Below the pieces are notes generated by a model. That model saw only the letters and a program-made list of their open reading frames with translations. It searched no databases and had not been told where the DNA came from. Of a stretch of DNA of 64,000 nt, positions 37,559 to 45,702 are shown piece by piece. The stretch is taken from the NCBI RefSeq assembly GCF_025628805.1, contig NZ_JAOTBG010000001.1, positions 29,127 through 93,126 of the forward strand. Reading direction: 5' to 3'. This stretch comes from Anaplasma capra (lineage in GTDB: Bacteria > Pseudomonadota > Alphaproteobacteria > Rickettsiales > Anaplasmataceae). Numbering within the stretch: position 1 is the first letter of the stretch; the number at the start of each line of letters is the position of its first letter. Made by a program: the position numbers and the translations under genes.

Positions 37559-38374
37559 TCAATCAAAAAAGCGCCTGTCCAACCACCCCCTGGAAAGATG
37601 CATCAGTAATAGTACGAAAAAGGAAGCAATAATAACCATGGGACCTGGAAATGTGTCAAACTTCGCGGCAAATAATAACCCTAACACACCTGAGGTTGCA
37701 GAGATTACTACAGAAATAATTACCATCTGTACTGGAGTTTGGGAGATCAACCTGGCACCTGACGCCGGTATCGTCAAAAACGCTGTAATGAGCAATATCC
37801 CTACCGAGCGTGAAAACAGCACAATGGCAAGCGCAGACACCGTCAAAATTTCCATTTTTATCCGACGTGCTTTAATACCAACAGATAACGAGAGGTCTCT
37901 ACTTATTGAAACAGCCACCCAGTATTTCCATCTCCATATGAGTACGCATATACCGCTCACAGAGATCACTGCCATTTCTAGCAGGTCCCTCCCTTCTATC
38001 ATGAGCACATCACCAAACAGCGAACTCATGACACGCTCGCTAGACAGTGGCACCAGAGATAACAAGATCATGCTGAGGGACATAACCACACTAGTAGTGA
38101 TATTTAGAATGGTATCTATAGAGTGTATTTTATCTATGGCGTATGAGATTATCAGCGCAAGAATCACGGCAACAGCGAACACCCCTATGGACAGATCTAT
38201 CTGCAATAGCAGCGAAATTCCCACACCAAGGAGTGATGAATGCGCTATACTATCACCCATGTACGCAAGCCTATTCCAGATCATAATCGAACCCAGAGGC
38301 GCCGTAATTAGGCTTGCAGTCAGAATCGCGAGGATCCCGTTAATGAAAAAATCCTCTGAAATAATATCAAACAT
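37559..38374 (-). CDS. znuB: Zinc/manganese ABC transporter permease
   Basis: This is the membrane permease of a metal-uptake ABC transporter of the ZnuB/TroC family. The 271-residue protein has about eight helices, the family motif YMGDSIAHSSLLGVGISLL (about residues 37-55) and FLTIPASGARLIS (about 193-205). The family imports zinc or manganese; which metal cannot be told here, and neither the ATPase nor the binding protein is adjacent. The ATG at 38374 overlaps the stop of the preceding small gene (TGATG), so translation is probably coupled. Confidence 0.85.
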   Translation of the reverse strand: MFDIISEDFFINGILAILTASLITAPLGSIMIWNRLAYMGDSIAHSSLLGVGISLLLQIDLSIGVFAVAVILALIISYAIDKIHSIDTILNITTSVVMSLSMILLSLVPLSSERVMSSLFGDVLMIEGRDLLEMAVISVSGICVLIWRWKYWVAVSISRDLSLSVGIKARRIKMEILTVSALAIVLFSRSVGILLITAFLTIPASGARLISQTPVQMVIISVVISATSGVLGLLFAAKFDTFPGPMVIIASFFVLLLMHLSRGWLDRRFFD

Positions 38375-38730
38375 CACAATCCGGGAAGAAGTAGAACAGT
38401 ACAGACGCGCTCACTTTCCTGTAGCAAAACATTGTACGTGTCACACGCCGCAACCACCGACATAACTTCGTGCCGTATGCCCAAATCCCTAAAGCGGGCA
38501 GCAAGGGTACACAAAAATTGCTCAAAAACCCCGCCAACTCCTATGGGCACCATCCTCAAATCATCCTTCATTAGAGAGAGTACAACCTCAACATTACAGT
38601 GCTTCAGATCGCGCGAGGTGAGCGTTACGACACGATCTGGAAACACGACAGAGGAATCATTGTACACAATCCCCCGAACAGTAAAGCTAGCCCCACTGCA
38701 GCTCTCTATGGAATTCAACAAGGAAGACAA
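38374..38730 (-). CDS. Unknown 118-residue protein between tsf and znuB
   Basis: The product is a small soluble protein with a mixed alpha/beta look and an evenly hydrophobic core (VVTLTSRDLKHCNVEVVLSL, then LRMVPIGVGGVFEQFLCTLA). No signal peptide, helix anchor or motif was recognised. It starts with TTG at 38730, 20 bases after the tsf stop, and its TGA overlaps the znuB ATG. The tight spacing argues that it is real and expressed with both neighbours. Confidence 0.6.
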   Translation of the reverse strand: MSSLLNSIESCSGASFTVRGIVYNDSSVVFPDRVVTLTSRDLKHCNVEVVLSLMKDDLRMVPIGVGGVFEQFLCTLAARFRDLGIRHEVMSVVAACDTYNVLLQESERVCTVLLLPGL

Positions 38731-38750
38731 GGCCTCAATCTCACTACTCC

Positions 38751-39629
38751 CTATCCGATAGAGAGCATTCTATATGCGGTAAGCCTCACTTCACATCCCA
38801 AATCTTGACTTTTCTTACTGAGAAGGTCGCGAATTTTCGTCTGTCCATCGACAACAAATGTCTGCTCCAGCAGCACCATATCTTCAAAAAACTTCTGCAT
38901 CCTTCCCTCTACTATCTTGCTTGCAACAGACTCAGGCTTACCCAGCGCTTCCACCTGTTTTGCCACTATTTCTCTTTCACGTTCAACAAGCTCACCACCC
39001 AGGGTCTCAACCGAAAGAGATTCGGGCTTAGCCGCAACAACGTGCATAGCAAGCTGTTTCGCAAACTCAAGCAGCTCCCCAGATTGCGTTGCGGCGGTTG
39101 TCTCCAAGGAAACTATGGCACCAGACCTCCCAACACCATCAGCCACTGCGCCATGCACGTAGCTACCAATAACTCCAGAGCTACCCAGTTCCAAAAACCC
39201 TATTCCGCTCAGAACCACGTTTTCCCCAAGCACAGCCGCAGCATTCAGTACTTCATCAGCAATGCTCACGCCAGGTACACCTTCGCAAGGAGATGAGGAA
39301 AACCCGGAGAGGTCTTCCGACCCATATTTTAATAAGCTGCCAACCAATTGCGAGATAAGGAAACGAAACTTTTCATTACGCGCAACAAAGTCAGTCTCAG
39401 AACCTAACTTCAGGATGGCCCCCCTATTTCCCTCGACACGGATCGCAACCAACCCGTCAGCTGCGTCCCTATGTGACTTCTTGTACGCTTTGGATAGCCC
39501 TCTTTCCCTCAGATATCCCTTAGCTTTTTCCAGATCGCCAGAGCAGGCCTCCAGCGCCTCTTTACAATCACCCAAGCCCGCACCTGTAATCTGACGCAGC
39601 TCTTTGATAATTTCAACACCAACCTTCAT
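38751..39629 (-). CDS. tsf: Translation elongation factor Ts
   Basis: EF-Ts exchanges GDP for GTP on EF-Tu. The 292-residue protein begins with the UBA-like domain and its LRQITGAGLGDCKEALEA (about residues 9-26), then the Tsf core with TDFVARNEKFR (about 81-91), the contact region for EF-Tu. The ATG at 39629 gives the standard MKVGVEIIKELR start; an upstream start adds 14 residues without family match. It follows rpsB by 60 bases in the usual rpsB-tsf order. Confidence 0.95.
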   Translation of the reverse strand: MKVGVEIIKELRQITGAGLGDCKEALEACSGDLEKAKGYLRERGLSKAYKKSHRDAADGLVAIRVEGNRGAILKLGSETDFVARNEKFRFLISQLVGSLLKYGSEDLSGFSSSPCEGVPGVSIADEVLNAAAVLGENVVLSGIGFLELGSSGVIGSYVHGAVADGVGRSGAIVSLETTAATQSGELLEFAKQLAMHVVAAKPESLSVETLGGELVEREREIVAKQVEALGKPESVASKIVEGRMQKFFEDMVLLEQTFVVDGQTKIRDLLSKKSQDLGCEVRLTAYRMLSIG

Positions 39630-39689
39630 TATGCTCAACCTCAAACAACAACAAGAGAGTGCATCCGCCACTCGGAAGTCACATCGCGT

Positions 39690-40643
39690 CTATACACCAG
39701 AATCCGGTGATGCACCTGTAGGCACATCAGCACCGGACGCATTCTCCGGTAACGGGCCACATTCGGGCAGCGCAGCCTCTTCCGCGCTAGGCAAACTGGC
39801 TTCGGGCACACCAGAATCAGCCACAGCAGATCCATCAACACTGGGCATTTCGCTACCCGGTGCACGTTCATCCCGAACCACATTCCCAGATGCTAAATCA
39901 TCACCCGCCTTCGCAGTAGAGGAAACATCCACCCCAGAATTTACCAAGTCTGAGCGTATGGCCTCCAAAATTGTGCTCGACACAGCACGACAGAAAAAGT
40001 CTATTGACCGTACGGAATCATCATTACCTGGAATAGGGTAATCCACCCCGTTCGGGTCAGAATTTGTATCCAGAACTGCAACTACTGGAATTTTGAGCTT
40101 GTTGGCCTCCCTGATTGCTATATGCTCCTTGTTAGTATCGATAACAAACAAAGCATGAGGTAGCCCGCCCATTTCTCGTATCCCCCCTAGCGATCTTTCC
40201 AGCTTCCCTCTTTGCTTATCAAGCATCAAAAGTTCCTTCTTCGTGAACTTGCCATCGCTATTGTTCATGAGTTTTTCAAATTCAACCAGGCGCCTAATTG
40301 AGGAAGAGACAGTCTCCCAATTCGTGAGAGTGCCCCCAAGCCACCTGTGATTTACGTAGTACTGGCTACAGCGAATGGCCTCCTCAGCAACCATGTTTGA
40401 AGCCTGGACCTTGGTACCGACAAACAGCACTCTACCCCTCTTGAGTACTATGTCGTACAGCACGGACAAGGCATCCCTCAGCAGAACCAGAGTTTTTCTT
40501 AGATCTATAACATGAATGTCTTTGTATTTGTGCACCCCGTATATGTACGGAGCCATTGCTGGATTCCAGCGCCCAGCCTTGTGTCCAAGATGCACCCCAG
40601 CTTCAACTAGATCTCGGATACTAAACTCAGGTAGATTGCCCAT
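39690..40643 (-). CDS. rpsB: Small-subunit ribosomal protein S2 with acidic C-terminal extension
   Basis: S2 is a 30S protein. The core (residues about 1-235) shows [19 protein letters not shown], a coiled-coil hairpin, and [20 protein letters not shown]. After [12 protein letters not shown] the protein runs on for about 80 residues in a low-complexity Ala/Ser/Pro/Gly/Asp/Glu-rich tail that the usual S2 of about 240 residues lacks. The ATG at 40643 is preferred because GGAG is five bases upstream; ATG at 40646 is too close to it. It is followed by tsf. Confidence 0.95.
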   Translation of the reverse strand: MGNLPEFSIRDLVEAGVHLGHKAGRWNPAMAPYIYGVHKYKDIHVIDLRKTLVLLRDALSVLYDIVLKRGRVLFVGTKVQASNMVAEEAIRCSQYYVNHRWLGGTLTNWETVSSSIRRLVEFEKLMNNSDGKFTKKELLMLDKQRGKLERSLGGIREMGGLPHALFVIDTNKEHIAIREANKLKIPVVAVLDTNSDPNGVDYPIPGNDDSVRSIDFFCRAVSSTILEAIRSDLVNSGVDVSSTAKAGDDLASGNVVRDERAPGSEMPSVDGSAVADSGVPEASLPSAEEAALPECGPLPENASGADVPTGASPDSGV

Positions 40644-40786
40644 CATCACTCCAAAATATTACAACAGTTAAACCACCATAGCACAACCCGAATACACGGG
40701 ACCATTGTACAGCTATGTGCGAAATGGCACGCTGCCGGCGCAGAAAACACACCGGTGCACGATGTTACCAGGCACCACGCCCTTTA

Positions 40787-41377
40787 TCAAGGAATATGTT
40801 TAAGATCGAAATAGCTGCTCAAGAGACAATATGTCTCATGCAACGGAAGCCCGACTATTGAGGAATATGAGCCCTGAATCCAAGAAATCAATGCACCTGC
40901 TAGACCTTGTATTCCGTACCCCCCTGCTTTGCCCTTCCACTGTCCCGAATCCACGTAGAAGTCCATCTCACTTTTGGACATACTCTTGAATTTGACTACG
41001 CTCACAACGCTCCTCTCGTGCACCAGACCGCCAGGAGCATATAGACAGACAGCGGTACACACTCTATGCCTTCTACCAGAAAGCATTTCAAGATATTCCA
41101 TTGCGCGATCTTTATCTTCCGTTTTGAACAGCACCCTCCTACCACAATAGGCAACAGTATCTGCACCAAGCACAAACCTACCGGACCGCAAAGCAGCCAC
41201 CTTAGCTGTTTTATCCCTAGCCATGCGAATGCAATACTGCCTTGGTAGCTCCCCTTTCAGTATGCCCTCATCAACATCAGGAGGCACTACCTCGCCTGGT
41301 ATAACACCAAGCTGCCCCAACAAGCCCAGCCGGTACTTAGAGGAAGAGGCCAGTACCAGACTGTCTATTTTTAGCAT
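40787..41377 (-). CDS. maf: Maf-family nucleotide pyrophosphatase
   Basis: Maf proteins hydrolyse non-canonical or excess nucleoside triphosphates to monophosphates. The 196-residue protein has the substrate loop LASSSKYR (about residues 8-15), GADTVAYCGRRVLFKTEDKD (about 70-89) with the catalytic Asp, and GKAGGYGIQGLAG (about 149-161). The usual ASxSPRR is here ASSSKYR, and the subfamily is uncertain. The ATG at 41377 overlaps the infA stop by seven bases. Confidence 0.9.
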   Translation of the reverse strand: MLKIDSLVLASSSKYRLGLLGQLGVIPGEVVPPDVDEGILKGELPRQYCIRMARDKTAKVAALRSGRFVLGADTVAYCGRRVLFKTEDKDRAMEYLEMLSGRRHRVCTAVCLYAPGGLVHERSVVSVVKFKSMSKSEMDFYVDSGQWKGKAGGYGIQGLAGALISWIQGSYSSIVGLPLHETYCLLSSYFDLKHIP

Positions 41378-41622
41378 TCTTTATTCCTGAGCCTACTAAC
41401 GACCCTGCCTTTGCCGATACCATCTTTGCTTATGCCATAGGAACTCACTTCAACCATGACCCGATCGTGCATAAGGATCCGTATTTTGCTTTTACGTATT
41501 CTACCGGAAGCGTGAGCCATGACTTCACAACCGTCATTCAGCTTTACAACAAAAACGGCATCTCTGAGCAACTTCGTAACTACGCCCTCGACTCTTACTA
41601 CCCCCTCCTTAGTTTTCACCAT
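41371..41622 (-). CDS. infA: Translation initiation factor IF-1
   Basis: IF-1 binds the ribosomal A site during initiation. The ATG at 41622 gives an 83-residue OB-fold protein with VEGVVTKLLRDAVFVVKLND (about residues 10-29), GCEVMAHASGRIRKSKIRIL and HDRVMVEVSSY, close to the family pattern. The frame could be read further upstream but those residues do not resemble IF-1. It overlaps maf and follows the membrane-fusion protein gene on the same strand. Confidence 0.93.
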   Translation of the reverse strand: MVKTKEGVVRVEGVVTKLLRDAVFVVKLNDGCEVMAHASGRIRKSKIRILMHDRVMVEVSSYGISKDGIGKGRVVSRLRNKEC

Positions 41623-41701
41623 ATACCAGAAGAAATTACATGGCCGACATTGTAAAATATACGCAGTACCATTGCAATTAGTTTCAAATTCTCTTCTAAG
41701 G

Positions 41702-42784
41702 TCACATATTAACTTCTGCACCAACTGTCACATACTCGTGACCGCGTGCTATAAGTTTCACATCATCAGGTACTCCAGAAACCCAGAGCTGCCCCCCCAT
41801 GTCTTCAACTATATCCACTTCGAAAAACCGCACCGTATTCTCACTATCGAGAACCTTAACACCAACGGCACCGGAATCATCGAGACTCAAGGAAGAGGAA
41901 GAAACCTTATGAGCCCTGAGTTTGCCCACAGGTACTTTGACAGATGCAGCCATCCCTTCGGTGACAAAGACCCCATTTTTATTATCGACCAAAACCTCGA
42001 TCATATACGTCTTTGTACCCGGAGAAGCAATCCTTCCAATAAAGGCGATATTACCACGCATAACTTCACCACTACTGAGAACAACACTAGCCGGCCCCTG
42101 AAGCTTAAGCTTTGACACGCTCTTTTCTGAAACATGTGACGCAACCCTCAGCTGATCAAAATTAGCAATCTGCACCACGGCCTGCCCTCTTCTCACAAAA
42201 CTCCCTACCTGGGGGATAATCTTACCGATTATCCCAGAAAACGGCGCCCTTACTCGTGTGCTATTCAGTTCTATCTGGGCGTTTTTCAGATCAGCTTCCG
42301 CGGACATAAGTGCAACAAGTGCCGCATTGTCTTGGGCTTCAGACCTGTACCCGGTGCTACTGAGAGATTCTGACGCATCGCGTTCAAGCTGCCTCTGCTT
42401 TAACAGTGCTTCGGCCTGCTTCAACCTCTCTGCTCTACCGCGCTCTTCAATCTCGAGAATAACTTGCCCACCTTCAACTTTCCTGCCACTCTTAGCAATT
42501 ATACGCTCCACCTTACCACTGACTTCTGACAGGATGTCCATGAACTTCGAAGCATGCACTTCACCGGCAAAATGCATAATCAGCTCCCTGTCTTCAGCAT
42601 GCGATTCCTCTACACTGATCATTTGAGATGGCTTCTGAACACCAGAAATAACGTGCTGCTTAGCCACACGCGTTGAAAACAGCCCACTAAGGATCCACAA
42701 CACACACGCGGTAAGCAGAAGACCAGCGAGCCCATAGCGTGACCTTAGGCGCGCAGTCACCTGCCGCAGGACATGCATAAACAT
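41702..42784 (-). CDS. Efflux membrane-fusion protein (RND/HlyD type)
   Basis: Membrane-fusion proteins link an inner-membrane efflux pump to the outer membrane. The 360-residue protein has an N-terminal anchor (about residues 17-34), a biotinyl-lipoyl-like half (SGKVERIIAKSGRKVEGGQV), a coiled-coil hairpin (about 110-170), the second half with RVRAPFSGIIGKIIPQVGSF, and a beta-barrel domain. No RND pump gene is adjacent, so its partner must be elsewhere. ATG at 42784 is five bases after the lpdA stop; upstream starts run into lpdA. Confidence 0.87.
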   Translation of the reverse strand: MFMHVLRQVTARLRSRYGLAGLLLTACVLWILSGLFSTRVAKQHVISGVQKPSQMISVEESHAEDRELIMHFAGEVHASKFMDILSEVSGKVERIIAKSGRKVEGGQVILEIEERGRAERLKQAEALLKQRQLERDASESLSSTGYRSEAQDNAALVALMSAEADLKNAQIELNSTRVRAPFSGIIGKIIPQVGSFVRRGQAVVQIANFDQLRVASHVSEKSVSKLKLQGPASVVLSSGEVMRGNIAFIGRIASPGTKTYMIEVLVDNKNGVFVTEGMAASVKVPVGKLRAHKVSSSSLSLDDSGAVGVKVLDSENTVRFFEVDIVEDMGGQLWVSGVPDDVKLIARGHEYVTVGAEVNM

Positions 42785-42788
42785 ATCG

Positions 42789-44204
42789 CTAACTTTTTCT
42801 ACAGCAAGCAACTTCACACGCATCCCTGAAGACCTCATTCACATCCGGGTGGGAGTGGCATATATGGCAAATATCCTCAGAGGAGGCTCTATAGCCAAGA
42901 GCAACAACAGCCTCATTTATCATGGTATCCGCATGCGCACCGATGATATGCACCCCAAGAATGGTGCCCGTGTTTCCGCACGAAACCACCTTAACAAACC
43001 CCTCACTTTCACCAGTAATTCTCGCTCTGCCATTTGCGGCAAAACTACTCTTACCCACCCTATAATTGTGCCCCACGCTCTTTACGTAGTCTTCGCTTCG
43101 CCCAACAGACGACACCGCAGGATGGGTGTAGATAACAGCGGGAATAACCCCATAATCAACATTTGAAGCACCATCACCGGATATAAGCCGAGCAACCGCA
43201 CAGCCCTCCATTTCTGCCTTATGCGCCAACATCACGCCGCCAATAACATCACCTATTGCAAAAATCCCCTTAATGCTGGTCTCATATCTTCTATCTACAG
43301 AAACAAAACCCCTATCATCGAGTACCAGCCCATCCACGGAAACCGCCTTATCAACATTTGGCCTACGCCCCACTGAGACAAGCACTTTGTCAACCTCCAC
43401 AGTGGACACCTCACCACTGGATAGCGCGGTACAGCTAACAGACAACCTACCTCCTTTCGTTTCCGATATGGACACCACTTTGTGCGACAGCATGAAATTA
43501 ATGCCCTGCTGTTTTAAAAAGCCCAACAGTGCCCTGCTAACTTCTGAGTCAAAACCGGCGGCTATGCAGTCCGCATATTCAACCACAGTAACTTCCGCAC
43601 CCAACCTACTCCACACAGAAGACATTTCAAGCCCTATAGCTCCGCCCCCTATGACCAGCAATTTACCGGGAGTATCCATGTGTAATGCCCCGTCTGAAGA
43701 CATAATATTGACTTCGTCAATATCAATGCCAGGCAGCGAAGCCGGAACGGAACCGGTGGCCAGCACCACCTTGCCAGCAGATAATGTGCACGAAGAGCTA
43801 TCTTCGTGCACTACGCTAACTTCAAAACCACCATCGATGATGCGTGTCACTGACGCGGTGCCACATAATCTTTTAACACCCGCAGAAGAGAACAGGCTCG
43901 CTATACCCGCACCAAGAGCACCTATCTCCCTGCTCCTAACCTCAAACATCTTGCCGAGGTCAAACTTAACATCTTTGGCCGTGACTCCAAAATTTTTAAA
44001 GAGATTCTTTGCAGCATAATACTTATATGAGTAATCTAGTAGAGCTTTCGACGGAATGCACCCCACCCTGAGGCAGGTACCCCCGAGCAAAGAATTCTTG
44101 TCTACGCACACAACTTTAAGGCCAAGCTTCGCAGCCTTCAGTGCGCACTTGTATCCACCGGGCCCTGAACCTATGATCGCAACGTCGTAATCGCACACAC
44201 CCAT
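42789..44204 (-). CDS. lpdA: Dihydrolipoamide dehydrogenase
   Basis: LpdA reoxidises the lipoyl groups of pyruvate and 2-oxoglutarate dehydrogenase complexes with FAD and NAD. The 471-residue protein has the FAD-binding IIGSGPGGYKCALKAAKLG (about residues 10-28), the redox disulfide in GGTCLRVGCIPSKAL, the NAD-binding VIGGGAIGLEMSSVWSRLGA, and the C-terminal HSHPDVNEVF with the active-site His-Glu pair. ATG at 44204 is preferred over a TTG at 44210. The membrane-fusion gene follows immediately. Which dehydrogenase complex it serves is not shown. Confidence 0.95.
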   Translation of the reverse strand: MGVCDYDVAIIGSGPGGYKCALKAAKLGLKVVCVDKNSLLGGTCLRVGCIPSKALLDYSYKYYAAKNLFKNFGVTAKDVKFDLGKMFEVRSREIGALGAGIASLFSSAGVKRLCGTASVTRIIDGGFEVSVVHEDSSSCTLSAGKVVLATGSVPASLPGIDIDEVNIMSSDGALHMDTPGKLLVIGGGAIGLEMSSVWSRLGAEVTVVEYADCIAAGFDSEVSRALLGFLKQQGINFMLSHKVVSISETKGGRLSVSCTALSSGEVSTVEVDKVLVSVGRRPNVDKAVSVDGLVLDDRGFVSVDRRYETSIKGIFAIGDVIGGVMLAHKAEMEGCAVARLISGDGASNVDYGVIPAVIYTHPAVSSVGRSEDYVKSVGHNYRVGKSSFAANGRARITGESEGFVKVVSCGNTGTILGVHIIGAHADTMINEAVVALGYRASSEDICHICHSHPDVNEVFRDACEVACCRKS

Positions 44205-44217
44205 ACTCAAAAACCCA

Positions 44218-45387
44218 TTATGAGAGCACCACCAATCCCTGCTTCCCCGCAGGGGCGTATGCTACGTTTTTCGCAACAGCAAAAGAGCGAGCAAAGAATC
44301 CCGAAATTTTATACGATTCCTCAATAGTACCAGACAGAGGGTTAATACCTAAAAGCCGACCATCGCTTCCTAGTAGCCACAATTTCCCCGCAGCAAGCAC
44401 GGGAGAATTCCACCAGCCACCTCTCTTAATCTTACCCAAATCTGAGGCCCATAGCTGTATCTTACTTTCTATGTCAAAAGCCAACAACTTGCCATCCCTG
44501 GTCAAAACGAAGACGCCGACCTTCTCCACGCCAAAGACGTCACACGCCCCGACATCCGCAGACCACACCTTCTTTCCGGATGATAGCTCTACGCTCTCCA
44601 CAACCCCAGAGCCACCTACCAATAACACCTCCCTAGCAACAACTACTGGAGAAACCACGCTACGCCCAACAATGCCCAAGTCCCTCTTTTGAAGTGCACC
44701 TTCCCAGATCTTATCGCCGCTGTGGGCGTCTAGGCACAACACCTTACCATCCGGGAAAAGCACCACAATCGCATTCCCCCTGCGGGAATAAGCAACCGAT
44801 AGCGTGCCCTGCATCCGCACACCATGGGCACTAACCCCTTCATGGTGCCACAACAACCCCCCATCAGCCACGTTGAAAACATACAGATAGTTGTCAATAA
44901 CCAGCGCCGCAACAGCCTCACCATCGTTCAGAGTCACAAGATTCCCGCTCAAAGGGTTGCGCAGAACCTTCTTCCATTTCACCTTTCCGTTCTTCAGGTC
45001 TATCCCGTACAGCAGATTGTCCACAGCACAGAGCAACATCCCATTGGAGTATGCCAGACCGCCTGAGTACACTCTGTCAACACCCTCAGCAAGCTCCGCA
45101 TACCACACCGCGTTATTGAGATCCCCCTCGTTCAGCGCAGTCAACTTACCCCACTCATCCAGGACCACAACCAGACCGTCTGCGACAACCGGCGGTATAG
45201 TGACACCGGAAACGCCCGCTACGTTGCGAACGCGAGAAAACGTCTGAACAATTTCTGGGCCAACAAAGGCCGCAGAAAGGGCCCGAAACCGCTCCGACAT
45301 AGCCAACTGCTTGGCAGGACCGGCAAATGATGCCCCGGAAGCACAAAATAGACAGATGAACGCCGGAATAGCAGCGAGTAACCACAT
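44218..45387 (-). CDS. BamB-like beta-propeller envelope protein
   Basis: BamB is a PQQ-like beta-propeller lipoprotein of the complex that inserts outer-membrane barrels. This 389-residue protein has a signal peptide (MWLLAAIPAFICLFCASG) and repeated propeller blades with the typical G-x-x-x-W ends (NGKVKWKK, DGGLLWHH, SGDKIWEG, SGKKVWSA, SKIQLWAS). No good lipobox follows the signal: the first Cys sits after CLF. It could be a soluble periplasmic form or be anchored another way, so the BamB name is tentative. ATG at 45387 is preferred over TTG at 45402. It is 13 bases upstream of lpdA. Confidence 0.75.
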   Translation of the reverse strand: MWLLAAIPAFICLFCASGASFAGPAKQLAMSERFRALSAAFVGPEIVQTFSRVRNVAGVSGVTIPPVVADGLVVVLDEWGKLTALNEGDLNNAVWYAELAEGVDRVYSGGLAYSNGMLLCAVDNLLYGIDLKNGKVKWKKVLRNPLSGNLVTLNDGEAVAALVIDNYLYVFNVADGGLLWHHEGVSAHGVRMQGTLSVAYSRRGNAIVVLFPDGKVLCLDAHSGDKIWEGALQKRDLGIVGRSVVSPVVVAREVLLVGGSGVVESVELSSGKKVWSADVGACDVFGVEKVGVFVLTRDGKLLAFDIESKIQLWASDLGKIKRGGWWNSPVLAAGKLWLLGSDGRLLGINPLSGTIEESYKISGFFARSFAVAKNVAYAPAGKQGLVVLS

Positions 45388-45702
45388 ATGCGTGCAGCGC
45401 AACAGAAAAAATCACTTCAATCATCTGACAACTCGTGCTAAAAATCAATCAATTTGTCTGGTCTACCTGCCTTGCGCTTACGCCACCTAGTATTGCGCAA
45501 AATCTCCACTACAGTAGCGCATCTTCAGCAAGGCACAATATTCTAAGTGTGAAGTCCTGCAAGACAGAGACATAGCAGGCACACACCTGTGTTGGGCACG
45601 GCGCATTGCCGGATGAGGGACTTTTTTCAGAAGTAGTTTCACACCACTAATATTATGGGTATAATCCCCAGGGGCGTGGTTCCACCGTAGGTCTGGCATA
45701 CA
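45388..45702. other. 315-base divergent region between bamB-like gene and der
   Basis: This contains the der promoter described separately. I saw no other gene. The leftward promoter could not be assigned. Confidence 0.45.
45637..45665 (+). promoter_or_regulatory. Candidate der promoter
   Basis: A perfect TATAAT lies at 45660-45665, 38 bases before the der ATG; the -35 (TTTCAC, 45637-45642, 17 bases away) is poor. The core GGTATAATCCC is identical to that of pccB. Confidence 0.45.

Noticed and set aside
37393-37632. A 79-codon plus-strand frame in the petA-side flank of znuB
   Set aside because: Most lies in non-coding DNA and the end overlaps znuB antisense; no good ribosome binding site or recognisable pattern.
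37479-38465. A 328-codon open frame on the plus strand opposite znuB
   Set aside because: It is antisense to a clear ABC permease and the adjacent small gene, has a Ser/Thr/Ile-rich composition typical of the reverse of membrane-protein genes, and shows no motif.
40658-40686. TTGTGC-N17-TGTAAT upstream of rpsB as a promoter
   Set aside because: Transcription would start about at the ribosome binding site, leaving almost no leader, so it is unlikely to be the real promoter.
43273-44019. A 248-codon plus-strand frame opposite lpdA
   Set aside because: The minus-strand LpdA is certain with all catalytic motifs; the opposite frame is a by-product of its codon use.
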